The position numbers and the translations under genes are program-made. The notes under the pieces are model-generated. The model saw only the letters and a program-made list of their open reading frames with translations, was not told the origin of the DNA and did no database searches. Positions 1 through 6,785 of a stretch of 11,256 nt of DNA are shown in pieces (positions within the stretch are counted from its first letter, which is position 1; each line of letters starts with the position of its first letter). The DNA is from Pirellulaceae bacterium. Lineage in GTDB: Bacteria; Planctomycetota; Planctomycetia; Pirellulales; Pirellulaceae. Location of the stretch: NCBI GenBank assembly GCA_030744095.1, contig JASLRF010000183.1:1-11256 (forward strand). The letters run 5' to 3'.

Positions 1-1
1 G

Positions 2-811
2 GATGACGGAGAAATCAGCAGCAGTGATCTTGATCCTGGAGACTTTGTTTCATTTGTCGATGGAGGTGGCTTGGGATCGTTTGCGGCCACGCACACCTAT
101 GCGACTGGCGGTATTTTCACGGTCACGATTACGGTCCGCGATGACGACACCGGCGTGGTGACGACGACGACTCAAGCGTGGGTGAGCGGCACGCGTTTGG
201 CCCCGGATGGCACGCTGCAGATCGTGGGGACGAGCAACGACGATCATGTTAGCGTTAATAAACAAGGCAATGGGATCTTGAAGGTGCATGCTGATTTTCT
301 GCTCGACGGCCCCTTCGAGACATTCAACACTGCCGACGTCGTAAAGATCATCGCCTATCTGTGCCAAGGTGACGACCATTTGACAATTGCCGGGAACATC
401 GATATCCCGTCAATCGTTCACGCTGATTCTGGCGACGATTACGTGCACGGGGGCGGCGGTCCGACGGTGCTGCTCGGTGGTCCTGGAGTTGACATGCTGG
501 TTGGCGGCTCTGGACGTGACATCCTGATTGGCGGCCTGGGCGAAGACCGCCTGGTGGGTGGCAACGACGGGGACGTATTAATCGGCGGCCGCACAGACGA
601 GGATGACGATGACGAAGCCTTGATGTTCGCCTTGGCGGCGTGGACCAGCAGCGAAGGCTACGCCGTGAGAGCAGCGGCAGTCGATGCGCTGCTTGCCGTG
701 CTGGATGATGAGGAGTTCGATTTGCTGACAGGCAGCTCGGGACGTGACCTGTTTTACGATGGGCTCAGTGATATCTTGAACGATCTTAAGGCGACAGAAA
801 CGGTGTTGTGA
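2..811 (+). CDS. C-terminal part of a large secreted/surface protein with PKD-like and RTX-like repeats (5' end outside window)
   Basis: The frame is open from the first bases of the window to the TGA at 809-811, so this is the last 269 residues of a longer protein; the TTG at 71 is not a credible start. Residues 1-65 look like the end of a PKD/Ig-like beta domain (a HTYATGG turn, then the TVTITVRDDDTG strand). A region of about 70 residues follows. RTX-like nonapeptides of the GGxGxDxLx type fill residues 159-194 and would bind calcium in an exported protein. An acidic stretch and the signature AAWTSSEGYAVR (about residues 212-223) come next, then LLTGSSGRDLFYDG near the end. I associate this tail with very large planctomycete extracellular proteins, from memory. 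Function beyond a cell-surface or secreted role cannot be stated. The gene is followed by a non-coding gap with a palindromic repeat. Confidence 0.85.
   Translation, partial: DDGEISSSDLDPGDFVSFVDGGGLGSFAATHTYATGGIFTVTITVRDDDTGVVTTTTQAWVSGTRLAPDGTLQIVGTSNDDHVSVNKQGNGILKVHADFLLDGPFETFNTADVVKIIAYLCQGDDHLTIAGNIDIPSIVHADSGDDYVHGGGGPTVLLGGPGVDMLVGGSGRDILIGGLGEDRLVGGNDGDVLIGGRTDEDDDDEALMFALAAWTSSEGYAVRAAAVDALLAVLDDEEFDLLTGSSGRDLFYDGLSDILNDLKATETVL
476..583 (+). repeat. Four tandem RTX-like nonapeptide units (27 bases each)
   Basis: Four consecutive nine-residue units are read in frame: GGPGVDMLV, GGSGRDILI, GGLGEDRLV and GGNDGDVLI, closed by a further GG. They match the GGxGxDxLx calcium-binding beta-roll pattern of RTX proteins. 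A looser unit (DSGDDYVHGGGG) lies just before. The DNA copies differ between units, so this is an old protein repeat rather than a recent tandem duplication. Confidence 0.8.
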
Positions 812-854
812 GAATTGACCGCTTCTGGGACAAGTTTGGGCGGCACCTTTTTCA

Positions 855-922
855 GATTGTCGCTTTTCGCTCCGCGAAAAGACGCCTTCACTCGCGCCCT
901 TTCGCGGAGCGAAAGGCGACAA
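855..922. repeat. REP-like double-palindrome element, copy A
   Basis: It begins with GATTGTCGC (855-863). The first hairpin, at 864-880, has stem TTTTCGC/GCGAAAA around loop TCC. After an 18-base spacer comes a second hairpin at 899-915, stem CTTTCGC/GCGAAAG around loop GGA. It ends with GGCGACAAT. The two halves are also near-perfect inverted repeats of each other, so the whole element can fold as one long stem. Copy B at 6675-6730 has the same plan. The layout resembles REP/BIME elements. No transposase gene is nearby. Confidence 0.75.
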
Positions 923-1002
923 TATGCGACGTGTGGCGACCACGGCGCTGTGTTTCATGAGTCCAAACGGCGAAAAGCCGCTGCCGTGAATCGGCACGCG
1001 CT

Positions 1003-1026
1003 CAAGTCGATCGAGTTGTCGACTTG
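1003..1026. other. Perfect 8-bp hairpin in the intergenic region
   Basis: CAAGTCGA at 1003-1010 is the exact reverse complement of TCGACTTG at 1019-1026, with an 8-base loop. The following TTGTAACCCC is not a run of T, so it is a poor intrinsic terminator. It could be a weak terminator for the gene ending at 811, an operator, or chance. Confidence 0.35.
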
Positions 1027-1249
1027 TTGTAACCCCAACGCCTTTGCTCCGAACAATCAGTTCAGGGGCATTTTGCTATTACACACTCGTTCGAGTCAGC
1101 GGTAGACTGGATTGCTCCTGAAACGAGAACCGAGCCCCTCATCGTTCTCTCAAGTCTCGCGAAGCTGGCGCCGAGTGTCTTATAGAAGCGTCCATCGCCC
1201 TAGAGGCACCCCAAGCAAACGGAACCCGTACAGGAAAAGCGAACGATCA

Positions 1250-2515
1250 ATGCTGCGAGAGCAATTACAAGCCTTAGCGCTATGTGGTCTCTCGTTGACC
1301 AATTACGCTCTCTTTTATCTCACCAGCATCCTCCTGGCTCGAACGCTCAGTATCCGCGACTTCGATGATTACAATGTCGCTGTTTCGACGGTACTGATCC
1401 TGGCCGCCATCGCAACTCTGGGGCTCGAAAAGTATGCGCTGCGGTGTCTGCCGACGTTGAGCCATGCGAAGGATTGGTCTCAGTCCCAAGGATTCTTGCT
1501 GTTTTCGCAGCGGCTGATTGTTGCTTCCAGCGTGGTACTTGTCGTATTGCTCGGTGTCGCCTTGGAAGGGACATTGGCGTTACGCGGGAAGGACTATCAC
1601 GTGGCGATCGTGATCGTCGTTTTGTTCCTGCCGGTGGTCGCTCGATTTCAGTTCCTACTGGAGGTCGTGACGTCCTATGGCGGACAAGTCAAGGCCGTCG
1701 CGATTTACCGCCTTCTCTTTCCGATGGCATTGCTGATTCTAAACGCTGTCGTTTGGATTTCTCCTGCAGCAAGCAACGCCGTTTCAGCAGCGGTCTGTTA
1801 CGGCGCGGCATGGATCATCGCACTGGCCGCATTGCACGTCCTTTTCAAACGCCAGGTACCAACATCTGTTTGGCAAGCAAAGCCAACACGTCAAGCGAGA
1901 CGATGGCTGTTGGGCGCTTGGCCACTTGCGGCCAGCAGCCTCATCCTGACGATGTTTGCTCAGACGGGGATCATCATCCTGGAACTGAACCATCCTAACG
2001 AGTCGGTCGTTTCGGCATACGCATTGGCGTTCCAGACAGGAACGTTTGTTGTGATTCTTGCGACCGCGACCAATCGTCTCTATTCGCCGAAGATTTCCCA
2101 GCTGTTGGCCAGTGGCGATTTCCCTGGCCTCCGTGCCACGGCCCAACGCCGTCTTCTGCTGATCGGGCCGTTATCGATCATCTTTCTGCTTCTCATCTTT
2201 ATCTTCGGACGCTCCATCCTGGCGATCTTTGGACCGGAGTTCGTGTCGGCCTACCCGGCATTATGCATCATCGCAGTGGGAGCATCGATCAGCACCCTCT
2301 TCTCCTTGGCTCCGACCTACCTTCAGTTCACGGATCGCAGTCGGTCCGTGCTGTCTGCAATGGTGGCAAGCGTAATGCTCAGCCTCATCCTCTGTTTTCC
2401 GCTCAGTTATTACTTCGGTGCAACGGGCGCGGCTATTGCGTATGCGATTCCGATCTCGATGTTGTACGCCGCGTTGCGCGTCGTCGCATGGCGAGACGTC
2501 ACGCGATATGTCTGA
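1250..2515 (+). CDS. Polysaccharide/O-antigen flippase-type membrane protein (Wzx/MATE-like)
   Basis: This 421-residue, strongly hydrophobic protein has a regular series of about 12 predicted membrane helices. Examples are SLTNYALFYLTSILLA near the start, VLILAAIATLGLE, VVLVVLLGVAL, LLLIFIFGRSILAIFGPEF and ALCIIAVGASISTLFSLAP. The pattern, including ARTLSIRDFDDYNVAVS after helix 1 and the glycine/proline-rich final helices, fits the polysaccharide-synthesis flippase family, which moves lipid-linked sugars across the inner membrane. The ATG at 1250 is chosen because membrane homology starts there and AGGAAAA (1232-1238) lies 11 bases upstream. The frame is open back to 1112, but that extension is basic and unlike the family. 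No glycosyltransferase or polymerase genes sit beside it, so the substrate cannot be named. It is the only complete, clearly supported plus-strand gene in the window and converges on fusA2. Confidence 0.8.
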   Translation: MLREQLQALALCGLSLTNYALFYLTSILLARTLSIRDFDDYNVAVSTVLILAAIATLGLEKYALRCLPTLSHAKDWSQSQGFLLFSQRLIVASSVVLVVLLGVALEGTLALRGKDYHVAIVIVVLFLPVVARFQFLLEVVTSYGGQVKAVAIYRLLFPMALLILNAVVWISPAASNAVSAAVCYGAAWIIALAALHVLFKRQVPTSVWQAKPTRQARRWLLGAWPLAASSLILTMFAQTGIIILELNHPNESVVSAYALAFQTGTFVVILATATNRLYSPKISQLLASGDFPGLRATAQRRLLLIGPLSIIFLLLIFIFGRSILAIFGPEFVSAYPALCIIAVGASISTLFSLAPTYLQFTDRSRSVLSAMVASVMLSLILCFPLSYYFGATGAAIAYAIPISMLYAALRVVAWRDVTRYV

Positions 2516-2563
2516 GAACATTAGTGAGACTGTGCCTCAGACCGATGCAAGCTATCGCTCAGT

Positions 2564-2598
2564 TGCAGCGGGCACCCTGCAGGTGGACGTCAACCACC
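2564..2598. terminator. Two adjacent short hairpins in the convergent gap, possible bidirectional terminator
   Basis: The 85 bases between the flippase stop and the fusA2 stop contain TGCAG...CTGCA (2564-2581) and GGTGG...CCACC (2582-2598) back to back. Neither is followed by a T-run on either strand. The case rests mainly on the position between two converging genes. Confidence 0.25.
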
Positions 2599-2600
2599 GC

Positions 2601-4697
2601 TCAATCCTCTTCCTCGTCGTGCACCTTCGACTTGGCCATGATCTCCTGCTGGATGTTCGGCGGCATGACCTCGTAGTGGCTGAACTCCATCGAGTAACTG
2701 CCTTGCCCACCGGTCATGCTGGAGAGTGTTCTGGCGTAAGTCGTAACCTCGCGCAGCGGCACTTCCGCATTGACGGTTTGCATACCGCCACCGGCCGCGT
2801 CACTTCCTTGCACTCGACCGCCTCGCGAGGACATGTCGCTGTAAACATCCCCGACATTGGCTTCCGGAACGGTAATGCCGATTTGGACAAGCGGCTCCAG
2901 CAAACATGGCTTAGCCTGTTCGAACACCTGCCGGAATGCCATCCGGGCCGCCGTTTTGAAGGCCGCTTCCGAGCTATCGACGGGATGGAACTTTCCAAAA
3001 TGGACTTCAACACCCAGGTCTTGCACCAGATACCCTGCAATCACACCGCCATCGAGTCGTTCTTTAAAGCCCTTTTCGATAGCGGGCATGAAGTTTCCAG
3101 GAATCACGCCGCCGACGATCGAATCAACCCAGACAAAGTTATGCGCTTCGTCATGGTGCCATTTCTTAATCGACGGAAAACGGCTTTTCACGCAGAACTC
3201 TTCAGGATCCGTACCGCGAGGAAAGGGAAACATGCGGATGTGGACTTCGCCGAACTGCCCTCGACCACCCGACTGCTTTTTGTGCCGATAGCTCCCGTCG
3301 GCCTTCTGTTGAATCGTTTCGCGAAAGGGAATCTTGGGGTCCCTCGTTTCGATCTCAAGCTTGTCGCGACGAATTAGTCGCTGCCGAATGACCGTCAGAT
3401 GCAATTCGCTCATCCCCGTCATCACCAATTCCTTGGTTTGCGAATCGCGATCGAGCTTGAACGTGGAATCCTCTTCGACGACCTTGTGAAGTGCTCCGGA
3501 CAACTTGCCTTCGTCGCCGCGACTTTTGGGTGTCACGGCCAAACCGACCATCGGTTGTGGGAAAGCGATCTCCGGCAATGTGTAGTCGCCGAGCACGGTG
3601 CCGGTATGCAACTCTTCCATCTTGGCAATCGCCACGATCTCTCCTGCCGTCCCAACGTCCAGTGGCGAGGTTTCCGAGGCCTGCACCTCCAACAATGGTC
3701 CGAGCTTAATGCCCTTGCGGGATGAAGACGCCGTCACTGTCTCGTCTTTTTTGATCTGTCCAGAATAAATGCGAATGAAGCTGAGCTTCTGCACAAATGG
3801 ATCGATACGGGTCTTAAAGATTCGAGCCACCAAAGGGCCACTGGAATCCGCTTTGATCTCGACGTCTTCACCATCTTTCTGGGCGGTGCGGATGACGTCA
3901 GCCGGTGAAAGTCCGCACGTCGAAATCGCGTCCAGCAATTCGTCCAGCCCAACTTCGGTTCTGGCCGAGCAGCAGACGATTGGGATCAACGATCCCGAGG
4001 CAACTGCCTGCGAGATTAACCTTGACAGCTCTTCCACGGATGGCAGCTGACCTTCCAAATACTTCTCCATCACAGCTTCGTCGACTTCAATGATCGACTC
4101 GATCAGCGCATCGTGAATCTCGCTGGGGTCGACCAATGCGCCTGTAGTGTCGTCGGGAACGGTGAGCGTGCTGACAACTCCCTTGAAGTCCGCGCCGTGA
4201 CCGATGGGCACGTTCAAGAGCACACATCGGCCACCCCATAATTCCTGGATGTTGCCAATCAATGTGGCAAAATCGATGTTGTCGCCATCCAATTTGTTGA
4301 TCACAATCATGCGACCAACGCCGGCTTCTTCCGCCTCTTGAAATACACGACGCGTGTTCACCTCGATGCCCGACTGGGCGTTGATCACGACCAGTGCATT
4401 GTCCACGCCCTGCAACGCGGCGATGGTGTGGCCGATAAAATCCGGATACCCGGGCGCGTCGATCACATTGAACCGTTTTCCGTCGTGAGTGAAATGTGTG
4501 ACCGCCGACTCAATCGAGTACTTGTGCTCCTTTTCCTCGGGATCGAAGTCACAGATGCTGGTCCCCTCATCAACGCTGGGATTGGCGCTCACGGCCCCGG
4601 TCTTGACCAGCAGTCGGTCGACCAAAGTGGTTTTTCCAGTGGAGCCGTGACCGCAAAGTACAAGGTTGCGGATGTCTTCGACTTTTGCTTTTGCCAT
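2601..4697 (-). CDS. fusA2: EF-G-like translational GTPase (FusA2/EF-G2 type)
   Basis: This 698-residue protein has the full EF-G layout. GTPase motifs are the P-loop GHGSTGKT (16-23), DAPG (80-83), NKLD (134-137) and CCSAR (242-246). Next come the beta-barrel domain II, domain III with GMSELHLTVIRQRL, domain IV with SGGRGQFGEV and FHPVDSSEAAFK (tip His571), and domain V with SSRGGRVQG. The switch I region reads EEKEHKYSIESAV where canonical EF-G has ERGITI, and the P-loop is GHGSTGKT rather than GHVDAGKT. Both features mark the EF-G-like branch rather than the housekeeping translocase. Members of this branch have been reported with weak or no translocation activity, so the role is uncertain: translation under stress, recycling, or an unknown task. 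AAGGAA at 4704-4709 lies 6 bases before the ATG. The start is 17 bases after the hisA stop, so the two are probably co-transcribed. Confidence 0.9.
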   Translation of the reverse strand: MAKAKVEDIRNLVLCGHGSTGKTTLVDRLLVKTGAVSANPSVDEGTSICDFDPEEKEHKYSIESAVTHFTHDGKRFNVIDAPGYPDFIGHTIAALQGVDNALVVINAQSGIEVNTRRVFQEAEEAGVGRMIVINKLDGDNIDFATLIGNIQELWGGRCVLLNVPIGHGADFKGVVSTLTVPDDTTGALVDPSEIHDALIESIIEVDEAVMEKYLEGQLPSVEELSRLISQAVASGSLIPIVCCSARTEVGLDELLDAISTCGLSPADVIRTAQKDGEDVEIKADSSGPLVARIFKTRIDPFVQKLSFIRIYSGQIKKDETVTASSSRKGIKLGPLLEVQASETSPLDVGTAGEIVAIAKMEELHTGTVLGDYTLPEIAFPQPMVGLAVTPKSRGDEGKLSGALHKVVEEDSTFKLDRDSQTKELVMTGMSELHLTVIRQRLIRRDKLEIETRDPKIPFRETIQQKADGSYRHKKQSGGRGQFGEVHIRMFPFPRGTDPEEFCVKSRFPSIKKWHHDEAHNFVWVDSIVGGVIPGNFMPAIEKGFKERLDGGVIAGYLVQDLGVEVHFGKFHPVDSSEAAFKTAARMAFRQVFEQAKPCLLEPLVQIGITVPEANVGDVYSDMSSRGGRVQGSDAAGGGMQTVNAEVPLREVTTYARTLSSMTGGQGSYSMEFSHYEVMPPNIQQEIMAKSKVHDEEED

Positions 4698-4714
4698 GCT
4701 GGATTCCTTCTTGG

Positions 4715-5434
4715 TTAGTCACAAATCGCTGCCGCGATCGCATCAGCGATGGTCAGTTTCCCCTCGTAAAGTGTTCGTCCAATAATGCAGCCAGCCACAC
4801 CAATCTGACTCAAGGCGTGAACGTCGTCGGAAGTCGTCACGCCACCAGAGGCAATCACGGGCAATTTTGAGGCTTGGCGCATCTCCGCCATTGCCGCCAG
4901 ATTGGGACCAGCCATCATGCCATCTTTGGCGATGTCCGTGTAGATGACGGCAGCGATCGGCTCGTCTTCGTAGCGTGCCGCCAATTCCGTCGCCATCACG
5001 TCGCTGGTTTCCAACCAACCGTCGGTGGCAACACGACCGTCACGCGCGTCGATCCCGAGCGCCAATTTGTGCGGAAACCGCTGGCACATCTCGCAAAACC
5101 ACTCAGGTTCGCGCAGCGCCTTGGTGCCGATCGCCAGACGCGAGAGGCCGGCTTCCAGCCACATTTCGATCGTCGCCTGATCGCGCACGCCGCCGCCCAA
5201 TTCACAGGGAATCTCGACAGCCGCCAAAATCGCTTCGACTGCCGCGCGGTTTACTTGACCACCGTCCCGAGCCCCATCCAAGTCCACCAGGTGCAGATAT
5301 TGTGCACCAGCGTGGACCCATTGTCTGGCCATTTCGGCAGGATCATCGCCGAACACCGTTTCACGACCATAATCACCCTGTTGGAGGCGCACGCACCTTC
5401 CGCCGCGAAGGTCAATGGCGGGCCAAATCTGCAT
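4715..5434 (-). CDS. hisA: ProFAR isomerase HisA (phosphoribosylformimino-AICAR-phosphate isomerase)
   Basis: HisA is a TIM-barrel enzyme that opens the ribose ring of ProFAR to give PRFAR, the step before HisF/HisH in histidine synthesis. The 239-residue length is normal. Both catalytic aspartates are present: Asp8 in WPAIDLRGG and Asp129 in LGIDARDGRVATDGW. The two half-barrel phosphate-binding motifs are visible as GGGVRD (about 80-85) and ASGGVTT (195-201), together with YTDIAKDGMMAGPN. The ATG at 5434 begins the conserved MQIWPAIDL; the frame continues 17 codons upstream, but those residues have no family counterpart. No clear ribosome binding site precedes it. A 311-base gap separates it from hisH, so it may have its own promoter. 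fusA2 follows 17 bases later. Confidence 0.96.
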   Translation of the reverse strand: MQIWPAIDLRGGRCVRLQQGDYGRETVFGDDPAEMARQWVHAGAQYLHLVDLDGARDGGQVNRAAVEAILAAVEIPCELGGGVRDQATIEMWLEAGLSRLAIGTKALREPEWFCEMCQRFPHKLALGIDARDGRVATDGWLETSDVMATELAARYEDEPIAAVIYTDIAKDGMMAGPNLAAMAEMRQASKLPVIASGGVTTSDDVHALSQIGVAGCIIGRTLYEGKLTIADAIAAAICD

Positions 5435-5577
5435 CGAGCAATAACCGTTTATTCTTACCAAGGCTGAACTTAGTGCGTGTCGCACAGAGGTGTAGTGTGC
5501 GCGGCGCTCTGTTTTCAGGCTTCAAGTGCCGTAAAGCCCGCTACACCTACTCCGAATGCGCTCCAGGAGAACGCAAT

Positions 5578-5787
5578 ATGCCAAATCGCCAAGGCCAATA
5601 CAAGTGGCGGAAACTGCTGCGCCCGCCGCCCGAGTTGCCCCATGTTCATTGCCCGGCATCTGTCGAGACGTCACGCCGCGTGGTCGAGTTTGGTCCAGAG
5701 GTCTCGCAAATTCCGTTGTACATCATGGCCGCAATGGCACCGCTGTCAGGTCGACGCGGTAATCGGAAGTTCCGCGAAATTGCGTAG
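5578..5787 (+). CDS. Possible small protein gene in the hisH-hisA gap, antisense to the hisH end
   Basis: An ATG at 5578 follows a strong ribosome binding site (AGGAGA, 7 bases upstream) and opens a 69-residue frame to the TAG at 5785-5787. The last 42 bases overlap the 3' end of hisH on the other strand. The product is basic and proline-rich at the start (MPNRQGQYKWRKLL), has a short hydrophobic stretch IPLYIMAAMAPL near residues 45-56, and ends NRKFREIA. Third-codon positions are GC-rich, as in the neighbours. I do not recognise the family and see no good promoter. Against it, the same frame stays open upstream antisense to hisA, so openness alone carries little weight. Confidence 0.3.
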   Translation: MPNRQGQYKWRKLLRPPPELPHVHCPASVETSRRVVEFGPEVSQIPLYIMAAMAPLSGRRGNRKFREIA

Positions 5788-6369
5788 CAAATGCAGGCCG
5801 TTGGCTTGACTCTTTTCCGGATGAAACTGCGTTGCAACAAGATTGTCGCGGCAGATCATCGCGCAAAAAGGCTGATCGTAGTCCGCTTCCAGGGCGACGA
5901 AGTCGCGGTCGTGCGGCACGACGTGATAGGAATGTACGAAGTAGAAGTGAGAACGGTCCTCGATGCCCGCCAGGATCGGTACCGTTCGCACAATTCTGCC
6001 TTCGTTCCACCCCATGTGCGGCACTTTGTATTCTGGCGGAACTTCAAAGCGCACGACCTTTCCCGGTACAATCCCCAGTCCTTCGTGCTCGCCATCTTCG
6101 TAGCTGACGTCGAATAGAAGTTGCAAACCGAGGCAGATACCCAAGAACGGCTTCCCCGCGTCGATCGCATCTCGAATGGGTGCGACCAGCTCACGGCGGC
6201 GAAGTTCGGCAATTGCGTCTTGAAAACCACCAACTCCAGGTAGTACGATCCGATCCGCGTCGGCCAACACCATGGGATCGCTGGAGATTTCGGCAGTATG
6301 CCCGACTTTTTCGAAGCCCTTCTGGACACTGCGGAGATTGCCCATTTGATAATCGATAATCGCGATCAT
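5746..6369 (-). CDS. hisH: Imidazole glycerol phosphate synthase glutaminase subunit HisH
   Basis: HisH hydrolyses glutamine and channels ammonia to HisF, which makes imidazole glycerol phosphate and AICAR. The 207-residue protein is a class I glutamine amidotransferase. It has the nucleophile Cys79 in LGICLGLQLL, the His183/Glu185 pair in QFHPEKS, the oxyanion-strand segment LPGVGGF (43-49) and the family motif VPHMGWNE (116-123). The ATG at 6369 starts the conserved MIAIIDYQMGNL and has AAGGG (6376-6380) 6 bases upstream. The frame runs 38 codons further, but that part covers the untranslated leader and is unlike the family. No hisF is visible in the window. A TATAAT box lies about 113 bases upstream of the start. 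Confidence 0.96.
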   Translation of the reverse strand: MIAIIDYQMGNLRSVQKGFEKVGHTAEISSDPMVLADADRIVLPGVGGFQDAIAELRRRELVAPIRDAIDAGKPFLGICLGLQLLFDVSYEDGEHEGLGIVPGKVVRFEVPPEYKVPHMGWNEGRIVRTVPILAGIEDRSHFYFVHSYHVVPHDRDFVALEADYDQPFCAMICRDNLVATQFHPEKSQANGLHLLRNFAELPITAST

Positions 6370-6451
6370 GAACGTCCCTTGAAAGATCCGCCAAGATTGA
6401 CTTGTCGCTACCCAAGACAACCAACACGGCCGGCGGGTTCGCACGCCGTCG

Positions 6452-6480
6452 AGCATGGGCCTGGGACACCAGCATGGGCC
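6452..6480. repeat. Short direct repeat AGCATGGGCC x2, 19-base period
   Basis: AGCATGGGCC occurs at 6452-6461 and again at 6471-6480, separated by TGGGACACC. The pair sits directly next to the TATAAT box on the hisH side, at or just after the expected transcription start. It could be an operator for a dimeric or tandem-binding regulator, or part of the hisH leader. Confidence 0.55.
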
Positions 6481-6481
6481 C

Positions 6482-6487
6482 ATTATA
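6482..6487 (-). promoter_or_regulatory. Candidate -10 box (TATAAT) upstream of hisH
   Basis: Read on the minus strand, 6487-6482 is an exact TATAAT. It sits in the palindrome ATTATAAT (6482-6489), so the plus strand also carries the motif, but no plus-strand gene follows. At 17-base spacing the -35 position (6505-6510) reads TAACGC, a poor match to TTGACA. The implied leader for hisH is about 105 bases and includes the direct repeat. Confidence 0.35.
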
Positions 6488-6674
6488 ATCGCGCCGCGAA
6501 TCGAGCGTTAGCGGGGCGATGTCAGGCAGAGGTCCCAAATCCCGCCTCGTCAGTCGCAACGTCCAGGGTCCACGTTGGTTTACCCAAAGGTGATTCTCGT
6601 TACGCGCCGCGTCAGACAAGCCGTGCCTCGACCCTGGTGCTTTGTCAAGACTAAGAATGAGGGTTGTCGAGCCT

Positions 6675-6730
6675 GATTGTCGCGGTTCGCTCCGCGAACC
6701 AAACGTTTTGATCGCGGAGCGATCAACGAC
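6675..6730. repeat. REP-like double-palindrome element, copy B
   Basis: It opens with the same GATTGTCGC as copy A (6675-6683). The hairpin at 6684-6700 has stem GGTTCGC/GCGAACC around loop TCC. A short spacer leads to the hairpin at 6708-6726, stem TTGATCGC/GCGATCAA around loop GGA, and CGAC closes the element. The cores TCGCTCCGCGA and TCGCGGAGCGA are identical to copy A. The outer stem bases differ but remain paired. Confidence 0.75.
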
Positions 6731-6785
6731 TTTCTCGCCAGGCGACCATTCTTCTTCAACCCTAAAATCAAAAATTGACACAGCG

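Larger units (their letters stand above)
812..1249. other. 438-base intergenic region without a convincing gene
   Basis: This lies between the surface-protein end and the flippase start. It contains the double-palindrome repeat at 855-922 and a hairpin at 1003-1026. The short frames crossing it are built largely from the palindrome, giving FAPRK- and SRSERRQ-like strings, and have no supported start. I see no promoter with good -35 and -10 boxes, although the flippase must be transcribed from here or from further upstream. Confidence 0.6.
6370..6785. other. 416-base intergenic region between hisH and the OmpA-like gene
   Basis: It holds a candidate hisH promoter box (6482-6487), a 10-base direct repeat (6452-6480) and the second double-palindrome element (6675-6730). 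The minus strand just after the lipoprotein gene stop has a T-rich stretch (TTTTTGATTTTA, about 6765-6776) that might help termination, but no strong stem precedes it. I see no supported gene in it. Confidence 0.6.

Noticed and set aside
855..922. Copy A of the palindromic element as an intrinsic terminator
   Set aside because: The stems are strong but no T-run follows on either strand.
578..997. Minus-strand frame of 139 codons after the surface-protein gene
   Set aside because: Its middle is translated from the double-palindrome repeat and the rest is antisense to the RTX protein end; no ribosome binding site.
1112..1249. Upstream extension of the flippase to the TTG at 1112
   Set aside because: The added 46 residues are basic and serine-rich with no membrane character, and no ribosome binding site precedes the TTG.
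2418..3377. Plus-strand frame of 319 codons opposite fusA2
   Set aside because: It lies largely antisense to a gene with full EF-G motifs and has no family features; it is a shadow of GC-rich codon use.
4874..5467. Plus-strand frame of 197 codons opposite hisA
   Set aside because: It is antisense to a clear hisA and its composition is a mirror of that gene.
6370..6483. N-terminal extension of HisH to the ATG at 6483
   Set aside because: The 38 extra residues (tryptophan/arginine-rich) match nothing in the family, and the ATG at 6369 has a good ribosome binding site and starts the conserved MIAIIDYQ.
6775..6780. Exact TTGACA on the plus strand
   Set aside because: No -10 box occurs at proper spacing and no plus-strand gene follows.
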